The translations under genes and the position numbers were made by a program. The notes below the pieces were generated by a model. That model searched no databases, was not told the DNA's origin, and worked only from the letters and a program-made list of their open reading frames with translations. A DNA stretch of 64,000 nucleotides from Lachnospiraceae bacterium (GTDB taxonomy: Bacteria > Bacillota > Clostridia > Lachnospirales > Lachnospiraceae): contig JAFXCD010000021.1 of the NCBI GenBank assembly GCA_017521605.1, positions 1 to 64,000 on the forward strand. The letters are read 5' to 3'. This document shows positions 25,575 through 33,737 of the stretch, in pieces. The first letter of the stretch is position 1, and each line of letters opens with the position of its first letter.

Positions 25575-27305
25575 ATGGATTGCAAGGAACGGATATTGTC
25601 AAATGAATATGCAGATGGAGTGATTGACTTTCCCATAGAACGAATTGTGAGAGAGGGAGATGACGTGTGTTATATTCCTCTGGATGAAAGATATTCAGTA
25701 GCATATATTAATCGTCAGTTGGCGCCGGGATTTGAAGAAAGTAGTTTTCAATATGGATATACACCTAAGCTATACGGGCTAATGCAGATGGAAGAAGGCA
25801 TTGGATATGGAGGAGCTGTTTTTGACCCCTCCAGTCTGATAGCCAGTGGTATCCGACAATTACAAGGCCCTCCATTAAATCTACGCGGTAATGGTGTTAT
25901 AGTGGGGATAATTGATACCGGAATAGACTACGCCAATGAAGCTTTTTTGGATGTAAACGGTGAAAGTCGCATATTAGCCATTTGGGATCAAACAATACAG
26001 GATGGGATACCACCGGAGGGCTTTTTCTTCGGTTCTCAATATTTGCGTGAGGATATAAATACCGCCTTACAGACAGAAAATCCGTTACAGGTAGTTCCTG
26101 TACAGGACCCTTTGCGTCATGGAACAATTATGGCAGGTATTGCTGCCGGAAGTCTTGTAAATGGTGGAAGTACTTATATAGGTGCAGCTCCGGAGGCGGA
26201 GATAGTGGTGGTGAAGCTGAAAGAGGCAAAGGAATACCTGAGGGAGTATTATTTTGTGCCGGATAGAGTACCTGCTTATGAAGAAACGGATATTATGCTG
26301 GGGATTGCTTATGTAAACAAATTTGCCATAGAGTTTCGCCGTCCGGTTGTAATTTGTCTTGGACTGGGAACCAATATAGGAGATCATGCAGGTAATTCCA
26401 TGTTGGGAAGATATTTAAGTAAAGTGGCATTGCAAAGAAGCAGGGCTGTCATAATATGTGGAGGGAATGAGGGCATAGCTAACCATCATTTTACCTGGGA
26501 TTTCCGTCAGGAAATCAATGGGGAGAGTATAAAAAATGCAGAAGTGCGTGTAGGAGAAGGGGAGAAAGGGTTTTTACTGGAGTTCTGGGGAAATGCTCCG
26601 GATACGTATAATATAAGTGTGCGCTCACCGGGAGGGGAGACAATTCCACCAATACGTTTGGGAGTAGAGGAAATAAATACATATGAATTTATCTTTGAGA
26701 ATACAATAGTTTCAATACAAAGTACATTAGTAGAGGCCGGTTCCGGAGAACAATTTATTCGTTTTCGGTTTCGGGAACCCACTCCCGGGATATGGAATTT
26801 TCAGGTGCAAAGGTTGGGCGAGGTATATAATGGAAGATTTCATATGTGGTTGCCGGTTACAGCTTTTATGAGTAGTAACACTTTTTTTCTGGAAGCAAGT
26901 CCGGATACAACCTTAACAGAACCATCGAATGCAGAAGAGGTAATAACGGTATCCAATTATAATCATGTTAATAACAGTTTTTATTTGGAATCCGGCAGAG
27001 GATATAGCCGAACCAATATGATAAGGCCAGATTTGGCTGCTCCCGGTGTCAATGTACCTACGCTATATGGTAATCGGACAGGAAGCAGCCTGGCAGCAGC
27101 CATAACAGCGGGAGGAGTGGCTCAGTTTTTACAATGGGCAGTAGTAGAGAGAAACAGTCCCTTGGCAGATACCAGAGAGGTGCGCAATTTTCTGATAAAG
27201 GGAGCCAGGCGACAGGCCGGGTTAAATTATCCCAATCAGGAGTGGGGATTTGGTGCTTTAAATGTATATGGCATATTTGAAGAACTGACAGGAAATAATC
27301 GGTAA
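25575..27305 (+). CDS. Subtilase-family (S8) protease, Csp-like
   Basis: Serine protease of 576 residues without a signal peptide. The catalytic triad is Asp114 in GIIDTGIDY, His182 in RHGTIMAGIAAGS and Ser505 in GSSLAAAITAG (family usually GTS). The order of segments, including the RILAIWDQTIQDG block after the Asp motif and a jelly-roll-like insert between His and Ser, matches the clostridial Csp-type subtilases. In spore formers these process the germination enzyme SleC; many non-spore-forming Lachnospiraceae have homologues of unknown role. No clear promoter was seen in the 70-bp gap upstream. The family is firm; the biological target is unknown. Confidence 0.88.
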   Translation: MDCKERILSNEYADGVIDFPIERIVREGDDVCYIPLDERYSVAYINRQLAPGFEESSFQYGYTPKLYGLMQMEEGIGYGGAVFDPSSLIASGIRQLQGPPLNLRGNGVIVGIIDTGIDYANEAFLDVNGESRILAIWDQTIQDGIPPEGFFFGSQYLREDINTALQTENPLQVVPVQDPLRHGTIMAGIAAGSLVNGGSTYIGAAPEAEIVVVKLKEAKEYLREYYFVPDRVPAYEETDIMLGIAYVNKFAIEFRRPVVICLGLGTNIGDHAGNSMLGRYLSKVALQRSRAVIICGGNEGIANHHFTWDFRQEINGESIKNAEVRVGEGEKGFLLEFWGNAPDTYNISVRSPGGETIPPIRLGVEEINTYEFIFENTIVSIQSTLVEAGSGEQFIRFRFREPTPGIWNFQVQRLGEVYNGRFHMWLPVTAFMSSNTFFLEASPDTTLTEPSNAEEVITVSNYNHVNNSFYLESGRGYSRTNMIRPDLAAPGVNVPTLYGNRTGSSLAAAITAGGVAQFLQWAVVERNSPLADTREVRNFLIKGARRQAGLNYPNQEWGFGALNVYGIFEELTGNNR

Positions 27306-27327
27306 ACAATTAGTAAAGAAATTATTC

Positions 27328-27356
27328 TTGGCAAAACAGGAAATTAGTGCTAATAT
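27328..27356 (+). promoter_or_regulatory. Promoter of the LacI-family gene
   Basis: TTGGCA (27328-27333), a 17-bp spacer and TAATAT (27351-27356), 60 bases before the GTG start at 27416. Both hexamers and spacing are good vegetative matches. Confidence 0.65.
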
Positions 27357-27415
27357 TGTACGTATGGGGATATTTTTTTAATATTGTGTAAATAGGGATA
27401 AAGGAGAGTAAGAAA

Positions 27416-28411
27416 GTGGCTTCAATTAAAGAGGTGGCTAAGCATGCAGGGGTAGCGATTTCTACAGTGTCAAAAGTGTTGAATAACTATCCTAATGTGA
27501 GCGAAGAAACAAAGGAAAAAGTAAAAGCAGCTATTGAAGAATTGGGGTATGTGCCCAATGCAGTGGCTGCAGCATTATCTTCCAAAAAATCAGGAAGAAT
27601 AGCAATTATATTGCGTTTATATAATGGTACCAGTGCTATTGATGAGGTTAATATGCAGTATTTGTATGGAACCATAAATAGTGCCAGAGATGTGGGGTTG
27701 GATGTGGTAACATTATTTTACTCGATGTTTGAGGATAATAATGTAGAGGAAATCACCAATTATTTATTATCCCAGTCCATAAGTGGTATTATTTTCTGCG
27801 GTATGGGTGTAACAGAAGAACCTGCCAGAAGTTTAGTAAATAGTCAGAGATTTAAGGTGGTATCCATTGACTCGCCGGTATTAAATGAAAGTACTTCATA
27901 TGTAACTATAGACCAGTTCAAGGCACAGTATGAGGTGGCAAAGAAAACCAAGGAAATGGACCCCGGTCCTCATAAAAAATTGTTATATATAACAGGCACT
28001 ATGGTAAGCCCTGTAACGTTAGAGCGACTTGAGGCTATAAAGCAGTTTGCCAAGGATTATGACATGGAGCTTACTATTAAAGATGGTGATTTTGACGAAA
28101 AGAAAGCCCGAGAGATTACATTAGCAGAGGGTGAAGTACATGATATGATTGTTTGTGCTTCTGATTTGATGGCGATTGGAGCTATGAGGGCACTGATGGA
28201 TATGGATATTTTCAGACCTGTATGCGGATTCGATGGTATTACTCTGATGGGTTATGTAGGCCAGCAGATGAATACAGTTAAGCAAGACTTCCGATTGGCT
28301 GCAGAAACAGCTGTTGGCGAATTAAAGCGCCTGCTGGACGGAGAGGAAAGCCGTGCTGTGATTTTAGACCATGAATTGGTAAGATTAGAGTATTCGGATA
28401 TTATTAAGTAG
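27416..28411 (+). CDS. LacI-family transcriptional regulator
   Basis: Sugar- or metabolite-responsive repressor or activator of 331 residues. The N-terminal helix-turn-helix and hinge (ASIKEVAKHAGVAISTVSKV, then VPNAVAAALSSKK) are canonical, followed by a periplasmic-binding-protein-like effector domain. The start is GTG behind AAGGAGAG. No sugar genes are adjacent: upstream is a protease and downstream a membrane protein after a terminator. The target genes cannot be read from context. The gene is monocistronic by its own promoter and terminator. Confidence 0.93.
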   Translation: MASIKEVAKHAGVAISTVSKVLNNYPNVSEETKEKVKAAIEELGYVPNAVAAALSSKKSGRIAIILRLYNGTSAIDEVNMQYLYGTINSARDVGLDVVTLFYSMFEDNNVEEITNYLLSQSISGIIFCGMGVTEEPARSLVNSQRFKVVSIDSPVLNESTSYVTIDQFKAQYEVAKKTKEMDPGPHKKLLYITGTMVSPVTLERLEAIKQFAKDYDMELTIKDGDFDEKKAREITLAEGEVHDMIVCASDLMAIGAMRALMDMDIFRPVCGFDGITLMGYVGQQMNTVKQDFRLAAETAVGELKRLLDGEESRAVILDHELVRLEYSDIIK

Positions 28412-28433
28412 GATATATTGCGTTTTATGTAAG

Positions 28434-28454
28434 AAGCCCCCGGTGGGGCTTTTT
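28434..28454 (+). terminator. Rho-independent terminator after the LacI-family gene
   Basis: AAGCCCC (28434-28440) pairs with GGGGCTT (28445-28451) around CGGT, with T residues running from 28450 to 28454. Confidence 0.85.
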
Positions 28455-28497
28455 GCATGCTTGCTATTTTGTATGGTACTTGAAAAAGGGGAAATAC

Positions 28498-28526
28498 TAG
28501 ACTTTATTATGCAAGTATGATATTAT
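28498..28526 (+). promoter_or_regulatory. Promoter with shared ATACTAGACTTTA block (copy 1)
   Basis: TAGACT (28498-28503), a 17-bp spacer and TATTAT (28521-28526) preceded by TGA, giving an extended -10. The surrounding AAATACTAGACTTTA is identical to that in a second promoter at 33623-33651, where spacing and the TATGA before the -10 are also the same. It drives the membrane-protein gene at 28575. Confidence 0.6.
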
Positions 28527-28574
28527 ATATTGTGAGTATATATTTATTTATTTTATATATAAAGGGTAAATGTG

Positions 28575-30212
28575 ATGAAAGTTTATATAAATAGAAAAAA
28601 GTTACTTATCGTGCTGTTACTGGCATTTTTCTTTACAATCATGCAGATAACAGGGTATCAGATTAGTATGCATTATCATACTACAGTGCATCAGTCACCT
28701 TTTTTGCAACGTATAGGTATGTTATCTCCCATACAGGCAGGTGTTTGGGCAGTAATTGAGTTTCCTTTATGGGGAGTTCTGATATATGGATTGTTTTCGC
28801 TGCTGGAAAGGATTAGTAGTATTGACAAAACATATAGTAGAAAACAAATGCTTTTTGGGTGGGGAAGTGTTTCCGTAATACTATTTTTATGTTGGCTTCC
28901 ATGTTTGCTGGCAGCCTACCCGGGATTTTATAATTATGATTCTTTTAGTCAGGTTCCCCAGGCATTGTATGAAGAAGTGCCATATTCAGCGCACCATCCG
29001 CTTTTGCATACGCTTGTTATGGGAAAAATAATTGCCTTTGGGTATCATCATGGTGAAACATTAAATGATGGTATTATATTGCATAGTGTTTTTCAAATGG
29101 TTGTATGCGCAATAGCATTAGCCTATTTGGTTTGCTATATTTTGAAAGTTACGAAAAGAAAATGGTTGAGTGCTTTGGCATTTATTTATTATGCATTCTT
29201 TCCGATTATTGCCATGTTTGCATTAAGTACAACGAAAGATGTTATTTTTTCTGTTTTGCTGCAATTAAGTATTATTTTTATATATGAAATGATAAGGGAA
29301 CAGGAGAAGTTCTGGTCGTCCAAATGGAAAATTGTCAGATTTTGGCTTGTGCTTGTATTAATGTGTTTGTTCCGTAATAATGGCAGCTACATTTTGGTGG
29401 GGACCTGTGTTTGTTTATTTTTTGTGATAAGGGAATACAAAAAACAATGTGCAGTGTTGTTTGTGGCGGCAATTATGGGGTATATATTGGTAAGTAAAGG
29501 GTTATTGCTGATGTTGGATGCTACAGCAGGAAGCACAGAGGAAGCATTATCTGTTCCTATACAGCAGATTGCAAGAGTTTATTGGGAATATGGAGAGAGT
29601 GCTTTTAGCGAAGAGGAATTAGAACTTATTTATAATGGTATTTCTGCGGATGAATTATTGAATTACAATCCCTTTTTATCGGATGATATTAAAAATAATT
29701 TTGATTATGAGATTGTGAGAAACAGGGAGTTTGAGTATTTGAGATTGTGGTTAAGTAAGGGCTTTCAGTATCCGAAAACCTATCTGGAATCCTTTTTGGA
29801 TAATACCTATCAGGCATGGTATCCGGGAACTTCCATTTATACTAAGCCGGGGGATGTAGAAACTTATTATTTTGATATGTCCATGAGGGCGGGAGGAGAA
29901 CGAGAAACAAAAGCTCCTAATCTATTAGAGTTTTATCAAAAAATAGCAACAGGATATTATTATCAGAAAATACCTGTGGTTAGATTGTTGTTTTCCATTG
30001 GCGCAATGTTTTGGTTACATCTGTTTGCATTTGGATATGCAATATATCAGAGGAATAAGCCCTTGGTAATGGCTATGCTGATGGCATTACTTTGCTGTGC
30101 CACTGCATTATTGGGACCGGTTTCATTGGTACGTTATTATTTGGTGTTGTTTTATGGATTTCCGGTGAGTATTGGATTTTTGTTTGTCAGGCAAAGTTAT
30201 GAAGAGGGATAA
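28575..30212 (+). CDS. Polytopic membrane protein, probable GT-C-like (DUF6020 type)
   Basis: Membrane protein of 545 residues with about twelve hydrophobic segments. The first extracellular-side loop has YPGFYNYDSFSQ followed by SAHHPLLHTL, and a later TKDVIFS segment. Acidic and histidine residues in early loops are typical of GT-C-fold, lipid-linked-sugar-dependent transferases, and this pattern resembles the DUF6020 proteins of Lachnospiraceae. A glycosyltransferase role is inference. The ATG at 28575 or the GTG just before it may be used; AAAGGG is eight bases upstream. The next gene begins 13 bases after its stop. Confidence 0.65.
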   Translation: MKVYINRKKLLIVLLLAFFFTIMQITGYQISMHYHTTVHQSPFLQRIGMLSPIQAGVWAVIEFPLWGVLIYGLFSLLERISSIDKTYSRKQMLFGWGSVSVILFLCWLPCLLAAYPGFYNYDSFSQVPQALYEEVPYSAHHPLLHTLVMGKIIAFGYHHGETLNDGIILHSVFQMVVCAIALAYLVCYILKVTKRKWLSALAFIYYAFFPIIAMFALSTTKDVIFSVLLQLSIIFIYEMIREQEKFWSSKWKIVRFWLVLVLMCLFRNNGSYILVGTCVCLFFVIREYKKQCAVLFVAAIMGYILVSKGLLLMLDATAGSTEEALSVPIQQIARVYWEYGESAFSEEELELIYNGISADELLNYNPFLSDDIKNNFDYEIVRNREFEYLRLWLSKGFQYPKTYLESFLDNTYQAWYPGTSIYTKPGDVETYYFDMSMRAGGERETKAPNLLEFYQKIATGYYYQKIPVVRLLFSIGAMFWLHLFAFGYAIYQRNKPLVMAMLMALLCCATALLGPVSLVRYYLVLFYGFPVSIGFLFVRQSYEEG

Positions 30213-30225
30213 AGTGGGGGAAGAT

Positions 30226-31128
30226 ATGAATTTAGAGGATTTGATTAAGAGGGAAAAGTCCTATTTAAAGGAAGAACATAAAAAGAGAATTACAGCAGGA
30301 TATTTTGCAAGGAAGTTCGGAACATATCGCTATACAGAACAGAAGGCGGCATTTGAAGATTTTTTGAGGGATGAATGGCAGTGGAACGTACTAAGAAAAA
30401 TGAGAGATACTATATCTGGTAAAATATTTGTGGGAGAAAAAGCAGCTATAACATCGGATATTTTTTTGAAGGAGACTACAAAGGTGGAAGATTATGGAGG
30501 CTTTGCCATTCGAGAGGGATTTGGTGAAGCTTGCATCTGTCAGGTAGCAACTTTTTCCATGCATGTAGTAAGTACGGAGAGCAGGAGGAGTCAGAAGGCA
30601 TTATTGGAGGATGAAAAGGGGATTTTACTGTATTTTCCCAATGTATTTCAAAATGCCGGACAGGTAAATCTGATACTTCATACCAACAAAGAAACAGATC
30701 GGAATGAGATTCGAAAGCAATTGGGAATTTCGGAGAAAAAAACAAATCTTATGGTACAGTTCATGTATAATGTGGCAAGTGAATTGAAGGGAAACAACAA
30801 TCGTCTAGAGGTGCCGGATGGCCCTTATTCTAAGGAATTTAGGGGACATTTTGATATAGAATGTAAGGATGCTTCTTTTGCGGCCGGAATAATCACAGAT
30901 TCTCTAATGAAGAATATATTAACCTTACGCAAAGTGATTGGTGGTGGAATCAGTGTTTCCTATGTGGGGGCAGACGTTTATTTTTTTATACATGGTTGTG
31001 ATGCGTTTATACGTGGTTGGTGTGGTGAAAAAGAAGCAGGAATAGATGAAAATTCTGTGAAGTTAATGGATATGCTTCTTAATCATATAGATGATTTGCT
31101 GGAACTTTTATTACCGGAGGAAAATTAA
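30226..31128 (+). CDS. Unrecognised cytoplasmic protein
   Basis: A 300-residue protein that I do not recognise. It has no signal peptide or membrane span. The first 60 residues are highly charged and helical (DLIKREKSYLKEEHKKRI). The remainder looks like an alpha/beta domain with a glycine-rich stretch (KVIGGGISVSYVGADVYFF). The ATG at 30226 follows GGGGG at 30216-30220; in-frame ATGs at 30199 and 30172 lie inside the upstream gene. Its stop overlaps the next start (TAATG), so it is translationally coupled to the small zinc-ribbon membrane protein, and the two may act together. Confidence 0.75.
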   Translation: MNLEDLIKREKSYLKEEHKKRITAGYFARKFGTYRYTEQKAAFEDFLRDEWQWNVLRKMRDTISGKIFVGEKAAITSDIFLKETTKVEDYGGFAIREGFGEACICQVATFSMHVVSTESRRSQKALLEDEKGILLYFPNVFQNAGQVNLILHTNKETDRNEIRKQLGISEKKTNLMVQFMYNVASELKGNNNRLEVPDGPYSKEFRGHFDIECKDASFAAGIITDSLMKNILTLRKVIGGGISVSYVGADVYFFIHGCDAFIRGWCGEKEAGIDENSVKLMDMLLNHIDDLLELLLPEEN

Positions 31129-31439
31129 TGTATTTAGTAAGATGTGGATATTGTGGAAGTACTTATGAAACAGAATCAGAAGGAAAATTAAACTGTAAGA
31201 ATTGTGGCGCAGTAAATAATTTAGAGGATATTGTAAAAAAGACCAGTGGTAATTATTTTAAACAGGCTGCTGAGCAGGATTATGATGACGGACAGAAACG
31301 AATAATACATAAACCCAAGTCAGAACTGGAAAAAGTGAATATTATGCGTAAGGACCAGAAGTTAGCATTAAGAATGATGCTTAAGATGACTTTGGTTGTA
31401 ATAATCATATTTATTGTTCTGGTATTGATGATTCGTTAG
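31128..31439 (+). CDS. Small zinc-ribbon protein with C-terminal membrane anchor
   Basis: A 103-residue protein. The N-terminus has two CxxC knuckles, CGYC (residues 6-9) and CKNC (about 23-26), as in zinc ribbons. The middle is charged, and the last 25 residues are a single hydrophobic segment ending in MIR, a tail anchor. Its start overlaps the previous stop. No enzymatic function is evident; it may place its upstream partner at the membrane. A strong bidirectional terminator follows. Confidence 0.8.
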   Translation: MYLVRCGYCGSTYETESEGKLNCKNCGAVNNLEDIVKKTSGNYFKQAAEQDYDDGQKRIIHKPKSELEKVNIMRKDQKLALRMMLKMTLVVIIIFIVLVLMIR

Positions 31440-31449
31440 TGAAAATAGA

Positions 31450-31500
31450 AATAATCCGCCCAATGTGTATATAGACATTGGGCGGATTATTTTGTTTTTT
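31450..31500. terminator. Bidirectional terminator between convergent genes
   Basis: AATAATCCGCCCAATGT (31450-31466) and ACATTGGGCGGATTATT (31475-31491) form a perfect 17-bp stem with an eight-base loop. TTTTGTTTTTT follows on the plus strand, and the minus-strand side is also T-rich. It serves the zinc-ribbon gene and the minus-strand helicase gene ending at 31502. Confidence 0.92.
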
Positions 31501-31501
31501 A

Positions 31502-33547
31502 TTAGCTGTTTAGTATGTGAAGTTCATGTAGGGCTCTGGTACAGGCCACATATAGTAGTTTTGCAGTTTCCGGCTTTTCCATACCGTGTTTCATGTCAGG
31601 GTTCCAGAGGATTACCGTATCAAATTCCAGACCCTTTACCAAATGTATGGGAAGTACCATGGTGCCTTCCGAAAAATTATTGTTATTACCATCTGTGAGA
31701 GGAGTATAAACGGATAAGATTTCGCGGGCTCGTCTTGTTTCTTCTTCTGTGTTACAGATGATGGCGGTTGTAGTATAACCTTTTACACGTATTTGCTCAA
31801 TTAAGCCGGTAGCATATTCGGCCATTTCCATATCACTCCAGAAGTTCTGCTCATTGACGGGAATACCATGACGAATAACCGGTGTGATTTTATAGCGGCC
31901 GAAAGAAGCTTTTTCCAGTATTTTTCCGGCATATTCGGAAATTTCTATGGTATTACGATAACTTTTCTGTAACAGCATAAAGCAATCCTTTTCAGAAGTT
32001 AGAAAGAGCTTCTGCAGTTCATACCAGTCATTAAGTCCTGTATGATAATTTATATTCTGTGAGACATCGCCCATAATGGTAAAATAGGTGGCAGGTAGAA
32101 GTTTACGTAATACATAATAGGCACCAATACCAAAATCCTGAGCTTCATCCATAAAGAGAAGGCCGAATTCCTGATTGGGTTCTTTTTGGGTGACACGGTA
32201 ATGGATAAGGGCCAGTGCAGCAATATCATATAGGTCATATTCCCTGGAAGCCAGCCGGTTTAGGTGGGTTTGCAGGGAAGGGGAGTTTTCTTGGTTAAAA
32301 CCGTGCTCCACCATCCATTGCGTTAGGAAGTTTATGTAGAAATCATAAATGGAGATCGTGGGTCGCATGTTTTTATAATGTCCTGCATGTTCTTTCAGTT
32401 TAGCTTGTATCAGGTCCTTTTCCATGCCACTCATCAGAAACTTAATACGTGTTTTAACCCGATCATCCAACATACCTAAAAGAGTATTGATGCTTGCAGT
32501 AGGTGTTTCCCTGAAAAGAGTTTCATTGTTGGACTGGGAAAGGATGGTACCCAGTTGGGGGTCGCTGTAGGTGGAGGTATTTACATATTCCTCCCGTTTG
32601 TGTATCAGGTATAGCTCCAGCTCCTGCATGAAGATTTGTGTGCAGCGTAAGCGTGCTGTTTCATCAGGGTCCACCACTCGGTTCTTTTTTTGCCAGTCTT
32701 TTTCACAGAGGCGGATAAACAGCTGGTCCATACGCAAATGCTTTATATCAGGCACATCCAGTTCCGGTAAACCACTGGTAATATAATTCAGAAGTAAATC
32801 ATTACCGCCTACAATACAAAATTCATTGGATTCGAACCGGTGCTTATAGTTATAAAGAAGATAAGAGATGCGGTGCATGGCCACTGTGGTTTTTCCGCTT
32901 CCCGCGACACCTTGTACAATAATATTGGCAAAAGGGGATTTACGAATAATTTCATTTTGCTCTTTTTGGATGGTTGCTATGATTTCACCAAGTACAGCGT
33001 CCTTATTTCGTGACAGATATTGTACCAATAGGGCATCATTGGAAGCTACATCAGAATCATAATAACCTTTTAAGATACCATTTTCCACATCATAGGTCCG
33101 TTTTAGGTGTAAATCGATGGAAATAGGCTTCTCATCAGCTAACCCATACTCTCCGGGTCCTAATTCGTTTTCGTAATAAACAGTGGAAATAGGTGCTCGC
33201 CAGTCAGCAATCAGTATTTCTGTGCGATTCTTAAAAACACCATTTTTGCCAATATACACCTGTTCATTCTGCTCCATGGAATGGTCGGTGTAGTCAATAC
33301 GACCGAAATAAGGTTTTTGTAGAGCAGCCTGATTCTTTCGTAAGGACTGCGCCGCATGTTCTTCTAAACTGGAGGCGGTCATTAACTGATTGTAAAGCTC
33401 TACGTCACCGTTATTGATAGCCTTGTGAAGTTCCTGGGTCTGGTTGTGATAATCTTCATATTCTGCCTCATATCGCCGGACATTATGTCGGATAATGCTT
33501 TGACAGTAATTGAAGTGTTGCAATTCCTGGTTCCAATCTTTTTGCAT
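31502..33547 (-). CDS. helD: HelD-like UvrD-family helicase / RNA polymerase recycling factor
   Basis: Superfamily 1 motor of 681 residues. The N-terminal 100 residues are a charged coiled-coil arm, followed by Walker A GVAGSGKT (213-220) with AMHRISYLLY, the Walker B region LLFMDEAQDFG, and the C-terminal LVKGLEFDTVI and YVACTRAL motifs. This layout fits HelD proteins, which bind RNA polymerase and release stalled complexes and sigma factor in Firmicutes. AAAGGAGG lies a few bases before the ATG. A candidate -10 TATAAT on this strand is at 33602-33597, without a good -35. Helicase family is firm; the RNA polymerase role rests on family knowledge. Confidence 0.88.
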   Translation of the reverse strand: MQKDWNQELQHFNYCQSIIRHNVRRYEAEYEDYHNQTQELHKAINNGDVELYNQLMTASSLEEHAAQSLRKNQAALQKPYFGRIDYTDHSMEQNEQVYIGKNGVFKNRTEILIADWRAPISTVYYENELGPGEYGLADEKPISIDLHLKRTYDVENGILKGYYDSDVASNDALLVQYLSRNKDAVLGEIIATIQKEQNEIIRKSPFANIIVQGVAGSGKTTVAMHRISYLLYNYKHRFESNEFCIVGGNDLLLNYITSGLPELDVPDIKHLRMDQLFIRLCEKDWQKKNRVVDPDETARLRCTQIFMQELELYLIHKREEYVNTSTYSDPQLGTILSQSNNETLFRETPTASINTLLGMLDDRVKTRIKFLMSGMEKDLIQAKLKEHAGHYKNMRPTISIYDFYINFLTQWMVEHGFNQENSPSLQTHLNRLASREYDLYDIAALALIHYRVTQKEPNQEFGLLFMDEAQDFGIGAYYVLRKLLPATYFTIMGDVSQNINYHTGLNDWYELQKLFLTSEKDCFMLLQKSYRNTIEISEYAGKILEKASFGRYKITPVIRHGIPVNEQNFWSDMEMAEYATGLIEQIRVKGYTTTAIICNTEEETRRAREILSVYTPLTDGNNNNFSEGTMVLPIHLVKGLEFDTVILWNPDMKHGMEKPETAKLLYVACTRALHELHILNS

Positions 33548-33622
33548 GGAAACCTCCTTTTATGGAAAGAGAAATATGAATGGGTTACAATATATCATTA
33601 TAAGGTAATAAGAAAAAAATAC

Positions 33623-33651
33623 TAGACTTTAATTAAGGAATATGATATGAT
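33623..33651 (+). promoter_or_regulatory. Promoter with shared ATACTAGACTTTA block (copy 2)
   Basis: TAGACT (33623-33628), 17-bp spacer, TATGAT (33646-33651) preceded by TGA. The 15-base block AAATACTAGACTTTA around the -35 is identical to the promoter at 28498-28526. Transcription would start near 33658, about 13 bases ahead of a strong hairpin with T-tract. Confidence 0.6.
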
Positions 33652-33670
33652 GTTTGATAGAAGTGTTGAT

Positions 33671-33704
33671 AAAAAAAGCTATCGAAAAACCGATAGCTTT
33701 TTTT
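33671..33704. terminator. Strong hairpin in the leader of the acyltransferase gene
   Basis: Seven A residues plus GCTATCG (33671-33684) pair perfectly with CGATAGC plus seven T residues (33691-33704). It is a near-ideal terminator on both strands. Because the plus-strand promoter lies upstream and the coding start at 33738 lies downstream, it may work as an attenuator or give a short RNA of about 47 bases. It also insulates the divergent helD gene. Confidence 0.85.
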
Positions 33705-33737
33705 CTATATTGGGACAAGGGAGGGGAGATGAGATAG

